From NCBI GenBank assembly GCA_964007875.1, contig CAXGAH010000026.1:1-26411 (forward strand): DNA of 26,411 bases. Reading direction: 5' to 3'. The position numbers and the translations under genes are program-made. Source of the DNA: UBA1275 sp002323515 (GTDB lineage: Bacteria > Bacteroidota > Rhodothermia > Balneolales > Balneolaceae). A model generated the notes under the pieces. It did no database searches. It was not told where the DNA came from and worked only from the letters and a program-made list of their open reading frames with translations. Below are positions 1-10,000 of the stretch, piece after piece (within the stretch, counting starts at the first letter, position 1; every line of letters starts with the position of its first letter).

Positions 1-49
1 CGCTGATTCTTTACATGTACTCTACCAACTAACCATCGCAGGAATTATC

Positions 50-1228
50 ATGAACAATGTTGTCATTGTTGCCGCCAAACGAACCCCTATCGGTACTTTT
101 GGAGGCGGCCTCGTCTCCCTCACCGCTCCTGAATTAGGCGCGACCGCCATATTAGAAGTCATAAAATCCACCAAAATTACCATGGATCTGGTTGATGAAG
201 TGGTCATGGGCAATGTACTAAGTGCAGGCGTTGGACAAGCGCCGGCTAGGCAAGCAGCCCTGAAAGCGGGCTTGAGCGAGCGAACGCCCGCCACCACCGT
301 CAACAAAGTCTGCTCCTCCGGCCTCAAAGCCGTGATGATGGGCTTCGACCAAATCCGACTTGGGGATGCCGAGGTGGTGGTTGCCGGCGGCATGGAGAGC
401 ATGAGCAACGTGCCCTACTACCTACCAAAGCAGCGGTTTGGGAATAAATATGGGCATGTTGAGGCTCAGGATGGTATCGTTAAGGATGGGCTTTGGGATG
501 TTTATAATGGGTATATGATGGGGGATGCCGCCGAGCATTGCGCACGGGAGTGCGCAATTGGGCGTGAGTCTCAGGATAAATACGCCATATCGTCCTATAA
601 GCGGGCTTTAGAGGCGTACGAGATGGATTATTTTCGAGATGAGCTCATTAAGATTCACGTTAAAGGCCGAAGAGATGAAACCATTGAAATTACCCGGGAC
701 GAAGAGCTAGATCGGGTCAATTTTGATAAGATACCAGGACTAAAACCTGTGTTTCAGGCCGACGGAACCGTAACGGCTGCCAATGCCTCTAGCATTAACG
801 ATGGCGCAGCGGCTGTGCTGTTAATGAGTGAAGATAAGGCAGCTGAATTGGATATTCGCCCACTTGCTCGCATCATTAGTCATGCCAACGCCGCCTTAAA
901 ACCTGAATGGTTTACTAGGGCTCCCTCGGAAGCTATGCCGAAAGCAATTGCAAAAGCCGGCCTAAGTATTCAAGACATGGATCTTTTTGAAATTAACGAA
1001 GCTTTTTCTGTGGTGGCACTAGTCAACGAGCAAAAGCTCGAATTAGACTCAGCTAAGGTTAATATTCGTGGGGGGGCTGTTAGTATGGGGCATCCTATTG
1101 GGTGTTCGGGTGCACGTATTTTAGTAACCTTGGTGCATGCACTCCAGCAAACCGGTGGTCGTTATGGCTGCGCGGGTATTTGTAATGGCGGTGGTGGGGC
1201 TTCTGCTATGGTTATTGAGCGGCTTTAA
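50..1228 (+). CDS. Thiolase (acetyl-CoA C-acetyltransferase family)
   Basis: This 392-residue protein is a full-length thiolase, which condenses two acyl-CoA units or cleaves 3-ketoacyl-CoA with CoA in the cytoplasm. The acylated nucleophile is Cys88 in VNKVCSSG. The catalytic His348 lies in GHPIGCSG and the proton-exchanging Cys378 in ICNGGGGA; these positions match the classic biosynthetic thiolase numbering almost exactly. The motif GGMESMS at the CoA/tetramer loop and NASSINDGAA are also present. The ATG is preceded by AGGA about seven bases upstream, one of the few recognisable ribosome sites here. Sequence alone does not separate acetyl-CoA acetyltransferase (condensing) from FadA-type beta-oxidation thiolase; length and motifs favour the former slightly. 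Synonymous codon choice shifts from C-rich to G/T-rich near position 420. It stands alone, with about 400 bases of gene-free DNA after it. Confidence 0.95.
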   Translation: MNNVVIVAAKRTPIGTFGGGLVSLTAPELGATAILEVIKSTKITMDLVDEVVMGNVLSAGVGQAPARQAALKAGLSERTPATTVNKVCSSGLKAVMMGFDQIRLGDAEVVVAGGMESMSNVPYYLPKQRFGNKYGHVEAQDGIVKDGLWDVYNGYMMGDAAEHCARECAIGRESQDKYAISSYKRALEAYEMDYFRDELIKIHVKGRRDETIEITRDEELDRVNFDKIPGLKPVFQADGTVTAANASSINDGAAAVLLMSEDKAAELDIRPLARIISHANAALKPEWFTRAPSEAMPKAIAKAGLSIQDMDLFEINEAFSVVALVNEQKLELDSAKVNIRGGAVSMGHPIGCSGARILVTLVHALQQTGGRYGCAGICNGGGGASAMVIERL

Positions 1229-1289
1229 AAGGCAGGAACCTAGAAATAATCAACCAGAAAAAAATGAATCACAGCAGATCTGAACCACA

Positions 1290-1338
1290 CAAATGCGAGA
1301 ATTATTTCTGATGCTACACCTTAACTTTTTCGCATTTG
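1290..1338. repeat. Perfect 9-base inverted repeat
   Basis: CAAATGCGA at 1290-1298 is exactly the reverse complement of TCGCATTTG at 1330-1338, separated by 31 bases. The loop is long and no T-run follows the second arm, so it is a poor intrinsic terminator on the plus strand. A regulator site with two half-sites or a weak RNA structure are alternatives. Chance cannot be excluded. Confidence 0.4.
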
Positions 1339-1348
1339 AACTCTCCTC

Positions 1349-1380
1349 TTGCATAAGGTGCTTTTTAAGAGCTAAGTTTT
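1349..1380 (+). promoter_or_regulatory. Candidate Bacteroidota-type promoter for porU
   Basis: TTG at 1349-1351 is followed after 21 bases by TAAGTTTT at 1373-1380, which matches seven of eight positions of the TAnnTTTG -7 element known from this group. The spacing is within the reported range. A better -7 match, TACTTTTG at 1443-1450, has no TTG at the proper distance upstream. Either would give porU a 5' leader of roughly 180-250 bases. This is a pattern match only. Confidence 0.25.
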
Positions 1381-1569
1381 CGTCTTTTAGTTGACTTTAA
1401 GCTGGCAGGAAGCTAATTTTCCATTCGTTTTGTATATTAGTCTACTTTTGCTTGAAACCTGTTCGGATGCAAACAAACAACTGCATTGAGCGCAAGCATT
1501 GATCTTCAGAATTAACCAACTATACGTCTATATCGCACCGCTACAATATTCCACACATTATTTCTGTAC

Positions 1570-1613
1570 GCCCTAGGGCTTATTTATGGATGGTAGGTTT
1601 TGCTTTCCAAAAC
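1570..1613 (+). promoter_or_regulatory. Palindrome and hairpin in the porU leader
   Basis: The perfect palindrome GCCCTAGGGC occupies 1570-1579. Seventeen bases later GTTTTG (1597-1602), a 5-base loop and CAAAAC (1608-1613) can form a 6-pair hairpin that ends 22 bases before the porU ATG. The palindrome has no loop, so it reads more like a protein-binding site than an RNA stem. No known regulator family site was recognised. Confidence 0.3.
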
Positions 1614-1635
1614 TCATTGATAGACGACAAAACGT

Positions 1636-4600
1636 ATGCCTAAACAACATCGAGAAGTCAGAAAGTCTGGGAATCAGACTAGAGCTGCTTGGTTATTGCC
1701 TGTAAAAAAGGGAGTGTCGGGATGGCTATGTCTTGCAGTTAGTGTGGTGATATTGGGAGCTTCAGGGGGCAAGGTTTGGGCACAGAATACGAACGTTCAA
1801 TTGGTTAAGGTGGCCGAAACCGCCACGCACATCGAGTACCGAATTTCGAACCCTGAATTAGAGATTTTACCCCCCTTTGAATTACCTGTAGCTGTAAGTC
1901 GGGGACGCGCCAATATACAGATTTTGCAGCAACAGGTTCGAAGTATTCCCACGCCTATTGACTCGGTTCAAGCCAAAGCATGGTCGCTAAAAAGTACGCA
2001 AGTGCCTGTGGTGGAAACAGGGTTTATTGGCTCGTTTCGGGGGCAAGATATTGCTTCGGTGGTACTTAACATGGCACGATTTTCGCCAAATTCTTCCAAT
2101 CAGACCAATTCGCTAAATTCATCAAATTCGACTAACTCAGCCAATAGCCTGGATGCATTAGTCCAAGGGGTTGCCCAGACCGAAGTGACTCGGGAGTTGC
2201 ATATTCGAGTGGGAAAAACAGCAATATCGCCTGATATAGATCGATGGGACAGGCCACAACTAGCTCAGCAGCCGCAATCATGGTCAAATAACGCCGCCAA
2301 TGCTGGGCAAATAGGCGCAGAGTGGAAGCAGCAGGATAGCACTCCACTGGCCAGCGGTGAGTGGTATAAAATTCCGGTTTCTCGGGAGGGTATTCATGGA
2401 ATAAGTGCGGATTATCTCGAGGAATTAGGCTTGGATTTAAGCCGCGTTGATCCACGTAATCTGCAGATGTGGGGCACCGACGGGAAGGTTCTACCGGAAC
2501 GTAACAATACAGCACGGCAAGATTTTGTACAGATTCCTGTACTGGTTCAGGGCGAGGCCGATGGTGCCTTTGATGCCAGTGATGTGCTGCTATTTTATGG
2601 GATTTCACCCGATCAGGAGTTTCGTAATTTGGGGGAGTTTTCGCATAGCATTCATCCCTACTCGGATTCTACTTTTGTTTTTTTAACCGTGGGGGAACAG
2701 ATGGGGCTTCGCATGAAAAACGAGACCGATTTTTGTGCCCCTTGCGCCAACCAGGTGCAATTCGAGGATTTCAACTGGTTGGAACAGGAGCTGAATAAGT
2801 CGGAAACGCGTCAAAAGACCGGGCGCTTTTTTCTTGGCCAACGAATCCCCGCTACTGCACAAGGACAGAATGTGTCTATTTATAAGGACACCTTGGTTCA
2901 GGTGAATCCAAACGAGCCACTGTTACTCTCTGGACGAATCTATGTTCGCTCTGAAAGCCGCCCCACCCTCCAGCTCAAGGCTAACGGAGAAGTACTGAAT
3001 ACCTTTTCGGTTAATTCGCTTACCTCAGGGTATAATTCCTATGAATTTGAGTCGGCAAGGGCGTATAGCTTTAACCAATTACCGTTCAGCCTGAATAGTT
3101 CAGACTTTATTAACTCCGGTGATGCGGTTATTGAGCTTAGCGTAACCATGAGTAATGGGGATGCAGGGACCGAGGCTTTTATGGATTATGTGCGCGTAGC
3201 TAGTACCCGAGCTCAATATGCCGATAACGGAGAAATATCCATGTTCGCGCCCGCCGATTCCGACGGGCAAACGGTGCGCTCATTTACCGTTTCTGGATTT
3301 ACGGCTCAGCCACAAATCTTGGAGATTTCCAACCCGGTCCAGCCGGTCACGGTGCCGATTACCAATAGCTTTGGAACTGGAATCACAGCGACGCATACCT
3401 TCCAGCATGGCAGTGAACCATCGGACCGCTACTGGGTGCAGACTGGTTACTATACGCCGGTCATGGGACGAAAGGTCCCCAATCAAAATCTTCGTGGGCT
3501 TAGCGGATATCCCAATTATATAGTAGTTACGGCTCCTACTTTTTTGCCCTATGCCCAAGAACTTGCCCAATACCGTTCTCAGCAGGGGTTCGAGACAATG
3601 GAAGTTACGCAAGAGCAGATTTTTAATGAGTTTTCAGGGGGAGTCACCGACCCTTCCGCCATTCGAGATTTTCTAAAATATTTATGGGATCGAGCCTTGG
3701 CTCAAGACCAGCAACTGCCCGAACACCTTCTGCTGTTTGGTGACGCTACCTTCGATACTAAAAATATTAAACGGGGCTTTACTAACTTTGTGGTTACCTA
3801 CCAAAGCAGTGAATCTATTCATCGGACTAATAGTTACGGTACCGACGATTATTTTGCTTACATGGACGATGGGGAAGGTATTTTTGGCTCGTCCGACCGG
3901 GTAGATATAGGGGTAGGACGTATTTCGGCACAGTCTCGAACCGAGGCGCGCATAGCTTTGGACAAGATTTACCGCTATGAAGATCCCGCCAATGCTGGGA
4001 ATTGGCAGAATCTGTTTACTTTTTCCGGAGATGATGATTTCCCAGAACCGGATCGTAACCGAGATTTGCATGTACTCAACGCCGATGGAACCGCCATCCG
4101 AATGAACTTGAATGAACCAGGTGCCCGCCTTAAGAAAATCTATCTGTTTGCCTATCCTGAGGAAATTACCGCTGCCGGTCGGCAACTCCCTGCCGCCACT
4201 CAGGATCTGATCGATACCTTTAATCGGGGCATGCTCGTATTCAATTATTCGGGTCATGGGAACGCCCAAACCCTTACCGATGAGGAATTGTTTCTCTCGG
4301 ATTATATCCCCCAACTCAACAACCGAAACAAGTTGGCGCTCGTGGTTACCGCCACCTGCCAGTTCGGTCGCTACGATGACATTGATGCGCAATCTGGAGC
4401 CGAAAAACTGGTATTGGCCGAAAACGGAGGGGCCATTGCCAGCTTCACTACCACGCGCGTGGTGTACACTTCTTCGAGCACTTCCGCATTGAATTTCGGG
4501 TTAAACATTGCCCTCTCCCAAAAAATGTTGGAGCGCGATACCGATGGGCGCCCCCTCCGACTGGGTGATATTTTTGTGCGCACCAAAAATACTTCTATTG

Positions 4601-5796
4601 GGAATGAGCTTAACGCACGCAAGTTTATCCTACTAGGAGACCCGGCTCTTCGATTGGCCCTACCTGACAAAAAAGGGATTTTCACACACATCAACCAGGT
4701 GAAACTGGATACCCTAAGTGATCCATTGAGTCTTCGGGCGCTGGACAATGTAGAGTTGGAGGGCGAAATTCAGTTGGCCAACGGGCAGCGTCATAGCAGT
4801 TTTAACGGCGAGGCGGTGTTCACCCTGTTCGACGCCAAACGCCGCGTGAGCATTCCTCAGGATAGAGAATGGATATCGACCTATGGCTGTTATTTGAATC
4901 GCGGAACGGCCTTGGAATGTACTTATGAGGTCGAGAGTGATGTATTGTTTCGCGGGAAAGCGGAGGTGCAGAATGGGCGTTTTTCTACCCGATTTATTCT
5001 GCCTAAGGACATGAGTTTTTCTCAAGATCTCTCTCGCATGATTGTCTTTGCCAAGAGTTCAGAGGAAACCGCCGGTGGGTCGTTTACGAGTTTGCGTTTT
5101 GCCGGGGTGAATCCCGATGCCGTTAACGACGGACAAGGGCCCAAAATGGATGTTTATTTGAATGACCCGTCGTTTTTTAATGGCAGTTTGATGAATTCGA
5201 GTCCCACCGTTTTTGTCGAACTCAGCGACAGTTCGGGAATTAATACTACGGGAACCGGCATTGGCCACGAGATTATCGCAACCTTAGATACCCAACCCCC
5301 TCGTGAGTTTGTGTTAAACGATTTTTATGAAGGAGCACTGAACGATTTTACCCAAGGTAGAATCGAATATCCACTACAGGACGTGCCTGAGGGGGCCTAT
5401 ACCCTAAAGGTTCGGGCGTGGGATGTGCACAATAATCCATCTGAGCAAAGTGTAGCCTTTGAGGTGCAATCTGAGGAGGATTTGGTGGTGCGTGATGTGT
5501 ACAACTACCCCAATCCGATGAACAATTTTACGCAGTTCGTTTTCGAACACAATCAACCAGGGAGTCCTTTAGACGTGAGCATTCGCATTTACACACTAAC
5601 CGGAGTTCCTGTACAACAAATCCAAGAAACCATAATAGGAAATAGTTCATATGCCAGTATTCCATGGGATGGCCTTGACCGGGATTTTGATCGCCTGGGC
5701 AACGGTACTTATGTTTATGTGCTCAGGGTTACAACAGACACTCCCGAAGGCCGAAAAACAACCGAACAAATTGAAAAACTAGTAGTCATTCGCTAA
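1636..5796 (+). CDS. porU: Type IX secretion system sortase PorU (C25 gingipain-like)
   Basis: PorU is the surface cysteine protease that removes the C-terminal signal from T9SS cargo and helps attach it to the cell surface; it works at the outer membrane with PorV. This 1386-residue protein starts with a signal peptide ending near VWAQ (about residue 50). The C25 caspase-like domain spans roughly 627-1005, ending in LLGDPAL. The catalytic dyad is visible: His874 in YSGHGN and Cys908 in TATCQFGR, with the 34-residue spacing usual for gingipains. The C-terminal 98 residues, from YNYPNPM (1289), form an Ig-like tail of the FlgD/T9SS type. It is longer than Porphyromonas PorU (about 1150 residues), partly through an Asn/Ser-rich insert at 150-171. 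No Shine-Dalgarno sequence precedes the ATG. porV follows, which is the arrangement known in other T9SS genomes. Confidence 0.95.
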   Translation: MPKQHREVRKSGNQTRAAWLLPVKKGVSGWLCLAVSVVILGASGGKVWAQNTNVQLVKVAETATHIEYRISNPELEILPPFELPVAVSRGRANIQILQQQVRSIPTPIDSVQAKAWSLKSTQVPVVETGFIGSFRGQDIASVVLNMARFSPNSSNQTNSLNSSNSTNSANSLDALVQGVAQTEVTRELHIRVGKTAISPDIDRWDRPQLAQQPQSWSNNAANAGQIGAEWKQQDSTPLASGEWYKIPVSREGIHGISADYLEELGLDLSRVDPRNLQMWGTDGKVLPERNNTARQDFVQIPVLVQGEADGAFDASDVLLFYGISPDQEFRNLGEFSHSIHPYSDSTFVFLTVGEQMGLRMKNETDFCAPCANQVQFEDFNWLEQELNKSETRQKTGRFFLGQRIPATAQGQNVSIYKDTLVQVNPNEPLLLSGRIYVRSESRPTLQLKANGEVLNTFSVNSLTSGYNSYEFESARAYSFNQLPFSLNSSDFINSGDAVIELSVTMSNGDAGTEAFMDYVRVASTRAQYADNGEISMFAPADSDGQTVRSFTVSGFTAQPQILEISNPVQPVTVPITNSFGTGITATHTFQHGSEPSDRYWVQTGYYTPVMGRKVPNQNLRGLSGYPNYIVVTAPTFLPYAQELAQYRSQQGFETMEVTQEQIFNEFSGGVTDPSAIRDFLKYLWDRALAQDQQLPEHLLLFGDATFDTKNIKRGFTNFVVTYQSSESIHRTNSYGTDDYFAYMDDGEGIFGSSDRVDIGVGRISAQSRTEARIALDKIYRYEDPANAGNWQNLFTFSGDDDFPEPDRNRDLHVLNADGTAIRMNLNEPGARLKKIYLFAYPEEITAAGRQLPAATQDLIDTFNRGMLVFNYSGHGNAQTLTDEELFLSDYIPQLNNRNKLALVVTATCQFGRYDDIDAQSGAEKLVLAENGGAIASFTTTRVVYTSSSTSALNFGLNIALSQKMLERDTDGRPLRLGDIFVRTKNTSIGNELNARKFILLGDPALRLALPDKKGIFTHINQVKLDTLSDPLSLRALDNVELEGEIQLANGQRHSSFNGEAVFTLFDAKRRVSIPQDREWISTYGCYLNRGTALECTYEVESDVLFRGKAEVQNGRFSTRFILPKDMSFSQDLSRMIVFAKSSEETAGGSFTSLRFAGVNPDAVNDGQGPKMDVYLNDPSFFNGSLMNSSPTVFVELSDSSGINTTGTGIGHEIIATLDTQPPREFVLNDFYEGALNDFTQGRIEYPLQDVPEGAYTLKVRAWDVHNNPSEQSVAFEVQSEEDLVVRDVYNYPNPMNNFTQFVFEHNQPGSPLDVSIRIYTLTGVPVQQIQETIIGNSSYASIPWDGLDRDFDRLGNGTYVYVLRVTTDTPEGRKTTEQIEKLVVIR
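2083..2148 (+). repeat. Asn/Ser/Thr-rich low-complexity tract inside porU
   Basis: Residues 150-171 of PorU are made almost only of Ser, Asn and Thr, with units such as NSSN, NSTN and NSAN. The DNA shows loosely repeated AATTC and CCAAT words, as expected from slippage-type growth. It lies in the N-terminal region well before the C25 domain, so it is probably a flexible insert. Confidence 0.7.
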
Positions 5797-5896
5797 ATGC
5801 TATAACGCTATTTGCTTTGATTCACCTAAAAAAACATAATTAATGAACCAGACTCTTTATATTCCTACACAGAATGTTTTGAGAATTATACACACT

Positions 5897-7063
5897 ATGA
5901 AAAAATCTTTGTTTTCAGCACGTTTCAATCCATTTATCCTAAGTCTTACCCTACTTCTTGGGGTCTCGTTTTCTACCCAAGCTCAAGTGGCCATTACCGC
6001 CGTGCCGTTTTTACAGATTGAGCCCGATTCTAGGGGTGCCGCCATGGGAAATACCGGTGTTGCTATTGCCGATAACGCATCCGCTATGTTTTGGAATCCT
6101 GCTGGCTTGGCGTTTCAACGAGGCAATCAGACAAGTATTACTCACTCGAACTGGTTGGCTAACTTTAATGTGGATGACTTGTTCTATGATTACCTGGTGG
6201 GTAAGTACTATGTGGAAGGCATTGGAACTATTGGCGCCCATCTCACCTATTTGAACCTAGGCGAACAAATCCAAACCAACGAGGATAGCCCCGATATTAT
6301 CTCAAAATTCAATTCCTATGAATTGGCTCTGGGCCTTTCCTACGGCTTTGAGGTAAACAAGAATTTAGCCCTTGGTACTAGCTTACGTCTTATTTATTCC
6401 TCACTGGCGTCTGGAACTACGGTAAGTCAACAGAAAGTAAATCCAGGAAGTAGCGTAGGAGTGGATTTGGCCTTGTTGTACAAAACCGATCCCTTTGTTT
6501 TAGGTCAAAACAACGCCCGATTTTCTGCGGGCTTTAACCTTTCCAATGTAGGCCCTGGGATGCAGTACACCGATAATGCCCAAAAAGATCCGTTGCCAAC
6601 TACTCTACGTGCCGGCTTTGCCATTGAATACAATTTAGATCCCGAAGGCTATAACAGCATTACCCTGGCCACTGATGTTTCTAAAATTATGGCCCGCAAA
6701 AAAGAACTCATTTCTACCCAAGCCGGCGTTTCGGACACCTCTTATGTGGCAGCCGGCCCTATCGAAGCCTTGTTTAGCTCTTGGGATACCTTCCAGCGTT
6801 TCGATGGTCAGGAATACGTCGATGTGAGTCTGTTCCAACAGCTTATGTTTGGCGCCGGTATGGAATACTGGTACAACGACCTTTTTGCTTTGCGCAGTGG
6901 ATTCTATTATGAAGACCCAAACAACGGCGACAGAAAATACATTACTTTTGGCGCAGGCTTACGCTATAACGCCTTTGGTATCGACTTTAGTTACATCAAG
7001 ACCCTTGAATCGGATCACCCCTTGGCGAATACTCTCCGCTTTAGCGTGCTCCTGAACTTTTAA
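5897..7063 (+). CDS. porV: Type IX secretion outer-membrane protein PorV
   Basis: PorV is a 14-strand FadL-like outer-membrane barrel that takes cargo from the Sov/SprA translocon and delivers it to PorU. From the ATG at 5897 the protein is 388 residues with a textbook signal peptide (MKKSL start, hydrophobic core, cut after STQAQ). An in-frame ATG at 5843 would add 18 residues ahead of the signal peptide, which is less likely. The mature N-terminus has the PorV/PorQ family signature: DSRGAAMGNTGVAIAD followed by ASAMFWNPAGLA. The rest alternates aromatic and polar residues as in a barrel and ends in FSVLLNF, with the terminal Phe preferred for barrel assembly. It lies 100 bases after porU and 5 bases before the next gene, so it is in the same transcription group. 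Confidence 0.93.
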   Translation: MKKSLFSARFNPFILSLTLLLGVSFSTQAQVAITAVPFLQIEPDSRGAAMGNTGVAIADNASAMFWNPAGLAFQRGNQTSITHSNWLANFNVDDLFYDYLVGKYYVEGIGTIGAHLTYLNLGEQIQTNEDSPDIISKFNSYELALGLSYGFEVNKNLALGTSLRLIYSSLASGTTVSQQKVNPGSSVGVDLALLYKTDPFVLGQNNARFSAGFNLSNVGPGMQYTDNAQKDPLPTTLRAGFAIEYNLDPEGYNSITLATDVSKIMARKKELISTQAGVSDTSYVAAGPIEALFSSWDTFQRFDGQEYVDVSLFQQLMFGAGMEYWYNDLFALRSGFYYEDPNNGDRKYITFGAGLRYNAFGIDFSYIKTLESDHPLANTLRFSVLLNF

Positions 7064-7068
7064 CTTCC

Positions 7069-10000
7069 ATGCTGCGCATCCGCTGGCCTTTTTCGAGTAG
7101 CTTGACCGGTTGTTCCGGCCTCGTCGTACTCTGGTTCTTGCTAGGCCTAGAAATCCTGGGCGCTCATGGACTCGCTGCGCAGGTCATTCGACCCGCTATA
7201 GGACAGGTTAATGTGATTGCGGTTCGCGTAGAATTTTTAGCCGATACAACTGAGCTCACCTCTGGCACGGGGGTGTTTGGTCCGGACGGTTTCGGTGGTT
7301 TGGATTATCTAGCCCGTGAGCAAGATACTCACATTGACCCTCTACCCCATAACCAACAGTATTTTGAGGCCCATCTCGAATTTGCTCGTAATTATTACCT
7401 CAAAGCTTCCGATGGGCAGTTAGAATTAGACTATCATGTACTTCCAGAAGTGGTGCAATTGGATCATCCCATGTCGTTTTATTCACCCATTGGCGAAGAA
7501 TTCACCTTGGAAAAGTTGGCGGTTTTGCTGGAGCATGTATGGGCCAAGGTAGATGAATTCGGGCAGTTCGATGCCACCGGTTTGGACCCTAAAACAACCG
7601 CCTTTATCATTTTCCACGCAGGTGTTGGACGGGATATTGAATTAACCGGCACCAGCCTTGACATTACCCCGTATGATCTCCCTTCAATCTACCTCAAAGA
7701 AGATCAACTCGCTCGATTATTAGACGATCCCACCTTTGAAGGCTTTGCGATCAACGATGGGGCTTTTCGTGTAAAAAGCTCCATGATAATTCCACGAACA
7801 CAAAGCCGGCGAGGAGAAGACATTGGAGGAAACGAAGTGGTGTTTCCACTTTCGATCAATGGGCTGCTTTGCGCCTCCATAGGAAGTCATTTAGGCCTGC
7901 CTGATCTATTTAACACCACCGATGGCTCGCCTGCTATCGGAAGGTTTGGACTTATGGACGGGGCCGGTTTTTTTTCCTACAACGGCCTCATTCCCCCTGA
8001 ACCCTCGGCTTGGGAGAAGGTCGCTTTGGGCTGGGTTGAACCGGCAAACATTACCGAGTCTGCAGGGGCGTTGGAAAACCAAGGGAGCATCGGCCCTTTC
8101 ACCCTAGCTCCTGCTTCTATGGATAGAAATGCCGATCACCCGCAACTCTATCGGTGGGATATATCCAGCAACGAATATTTTTTAATCGAATACCGGAACC
8201 GCGATGTGAATACTAGCGGAGTTGAGCTAACCATTCGTGAACCCGATGGGGGCCGAGTGCGCCAAAAATTCACCAACAGCGATACTGATTTTATCTATCA
8301 ATATGCCGGATTTGATACCTTGTTAACTGCCGGAACCCTATTGAATGTGGGTAATTTTGATTGGAGCTTACCAGGTGGATTGGACCTTGGTCCGGATGAA
8401 GAAGAAGGCACCGAAGATGATCGAGAACTTAATGGAGGCCTACTCATTTGGCACATTGATGAAGGGGTGATCCAACGTGCTTTTGATGTCCAAGCTCAAG
8501 GGGGCGACCGTGGAGTCAACGAAGATCCGTATTATCGCGGGGTAGATCTAGAGGAGGCCGATGGAACCCAAGATATCGGCTTAGATGCTGGGCTATTGGA
8601 TAACTCACCTAGCTTTGGCTATGCCTTTGACTTCTGGTGGGAAGACAACAACTACCGCGTAATCACCGAAAATGGGAGTATTGATTTGAATCCCGATAAT
8701 GTGTTTGGACCCCAGACCTATCCAAACAATGCAAGTAACGCAGGTGCACGTCAGTATTTTGAATTATATGACATTCAAGCTACCGGATCGACTGCTCAGT
8801 TTTCTATTCGCTATGCTGCCCCAGATGATCGCGCACCAAAGCTAATCGTTCATGCCCAAGATTTTCTTCCCTCAGGCGTAGTACCCGATGAGGCATACTA
8901 CCGGAATTATCCCCTGTCGATCGGCCGTGTTATTGTGGGGGCAAATGGGGTCGATGCGTTGGGCGGACCAGTGGCTACTGCTACTGACACCTTAATTAGT
9001 GTGCAAGCAGAACAATCCCTACATCTTCTCCCTTTAAGCCGTCTAAAAACCCAGCAAATGCTAACACGCGACGACTGGGTTCAACGTTCGGACATGGAAG
9101 GTTCTTTGCAACCTGTATTAGAAGATCGAATCATTACCGCCGAACGTCGGGCAAGTGACTCACAGCTACTCATTCGCTCGTGGAACGTTGTCCCCGATGA
9201 TGACAGTCTAATTCAGCGATGGGAGCAAACGGTGTTGTCTGAATTAGCTGGGAGAGGATTTGGCGAACAGTTGGGTTACGTGAGTAGCACGGGGGGAGTA
9301 AATTCACTGATATTACTCGAAGAAATAGGGCTACAAATTGACATGACTGGCCAGGTTTCTGCTTCGGATTGGCTGCTGGAAAGTGCCTTAATCGAGGATG
9401 TGAACCCTGGGAATGAGCAGGCTATATCTTTTCAAGCAAGATGGAACGATGACGAGCTTCAGGTAGAGGGTTGGAGCCCAGATGAAATTTTGGCCCTGGA
9501 GCAAAGTGGCTTACTAGGAAATGAGCAGTACGCTCAATGGATACCCATAGTTGAGGGAGTACAGCTACGGCTTATTCGACTTAGTGAGCAGGAATTGGGG
9601 GTTTTTGACCCTAATGCTGCCAATGTATATACCTTAATATATAGCAGCCAAAACAGTGACTTTGCGGCAGAATGGCCTGCAATCTCTAAAAAAGGGACCA
9701 TTTTTCGGGTTAATCGTAGCGAGAATACGATAGAGGGGTACCATCTAAGCGGGGCTATGTTGGATTATTTTCCGTTGCCTGCACCCGATTCGGTTCAATG
9801 GGTGGCAAGTCCCCTGCTTGGAGATTTTAATGGTGATACTGAGCAAGATCTGCTTGTGATTGGGCAAAATCCCTATGCCACTATACTTTATGGATATTCG
9901 CTCCAAGGCGAGTTGATGCAGGGATTTCCACTGCTAGTAGGTGCCGGGGGAGGTAGTTCGGGCGGGGATCACGACTCGCGGATATATCAACCCGGGATAA

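Larger units (their letters stand above)
1229..1635. other. Gene-free intergenic region before porU
   Basis: No convincing coding sequence lies in these 407 bases on either strand. The region holds a perfect 9-base inverted repeat, two weak promoter-like sites of the Bacteroidota type, a 10-base palindrome and a small hairpin close to the porU start. These are listed separately. It most likely contains the thiolase transcript end and the porU operon promoter with a long 5' leader. No canonical hairpin followed by a T-tract was seen after the thiolase. Confidence 0.7.

Noticed and set aside
1..49. tRNA-like D-arm string on the minus strand (AGTTGGTAGAG)
   Set aside because: No matching D-stem, anticodon stem or T-arm can be built, and the segment holds the thiolase ribosome site.
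2083..2148. CRISPR-like or tandem repeat array in porU
   Set aside because: The words are short and irregular, in frame, and encode a Ser/Asn linker; there are no spacers.
3682..4392. 236-residue open frame on the minus strand within porU
   Set aside because: It is antisense to the C25 catalytic domain with its His and Cys in frame, and has no start signal or motif of its own.
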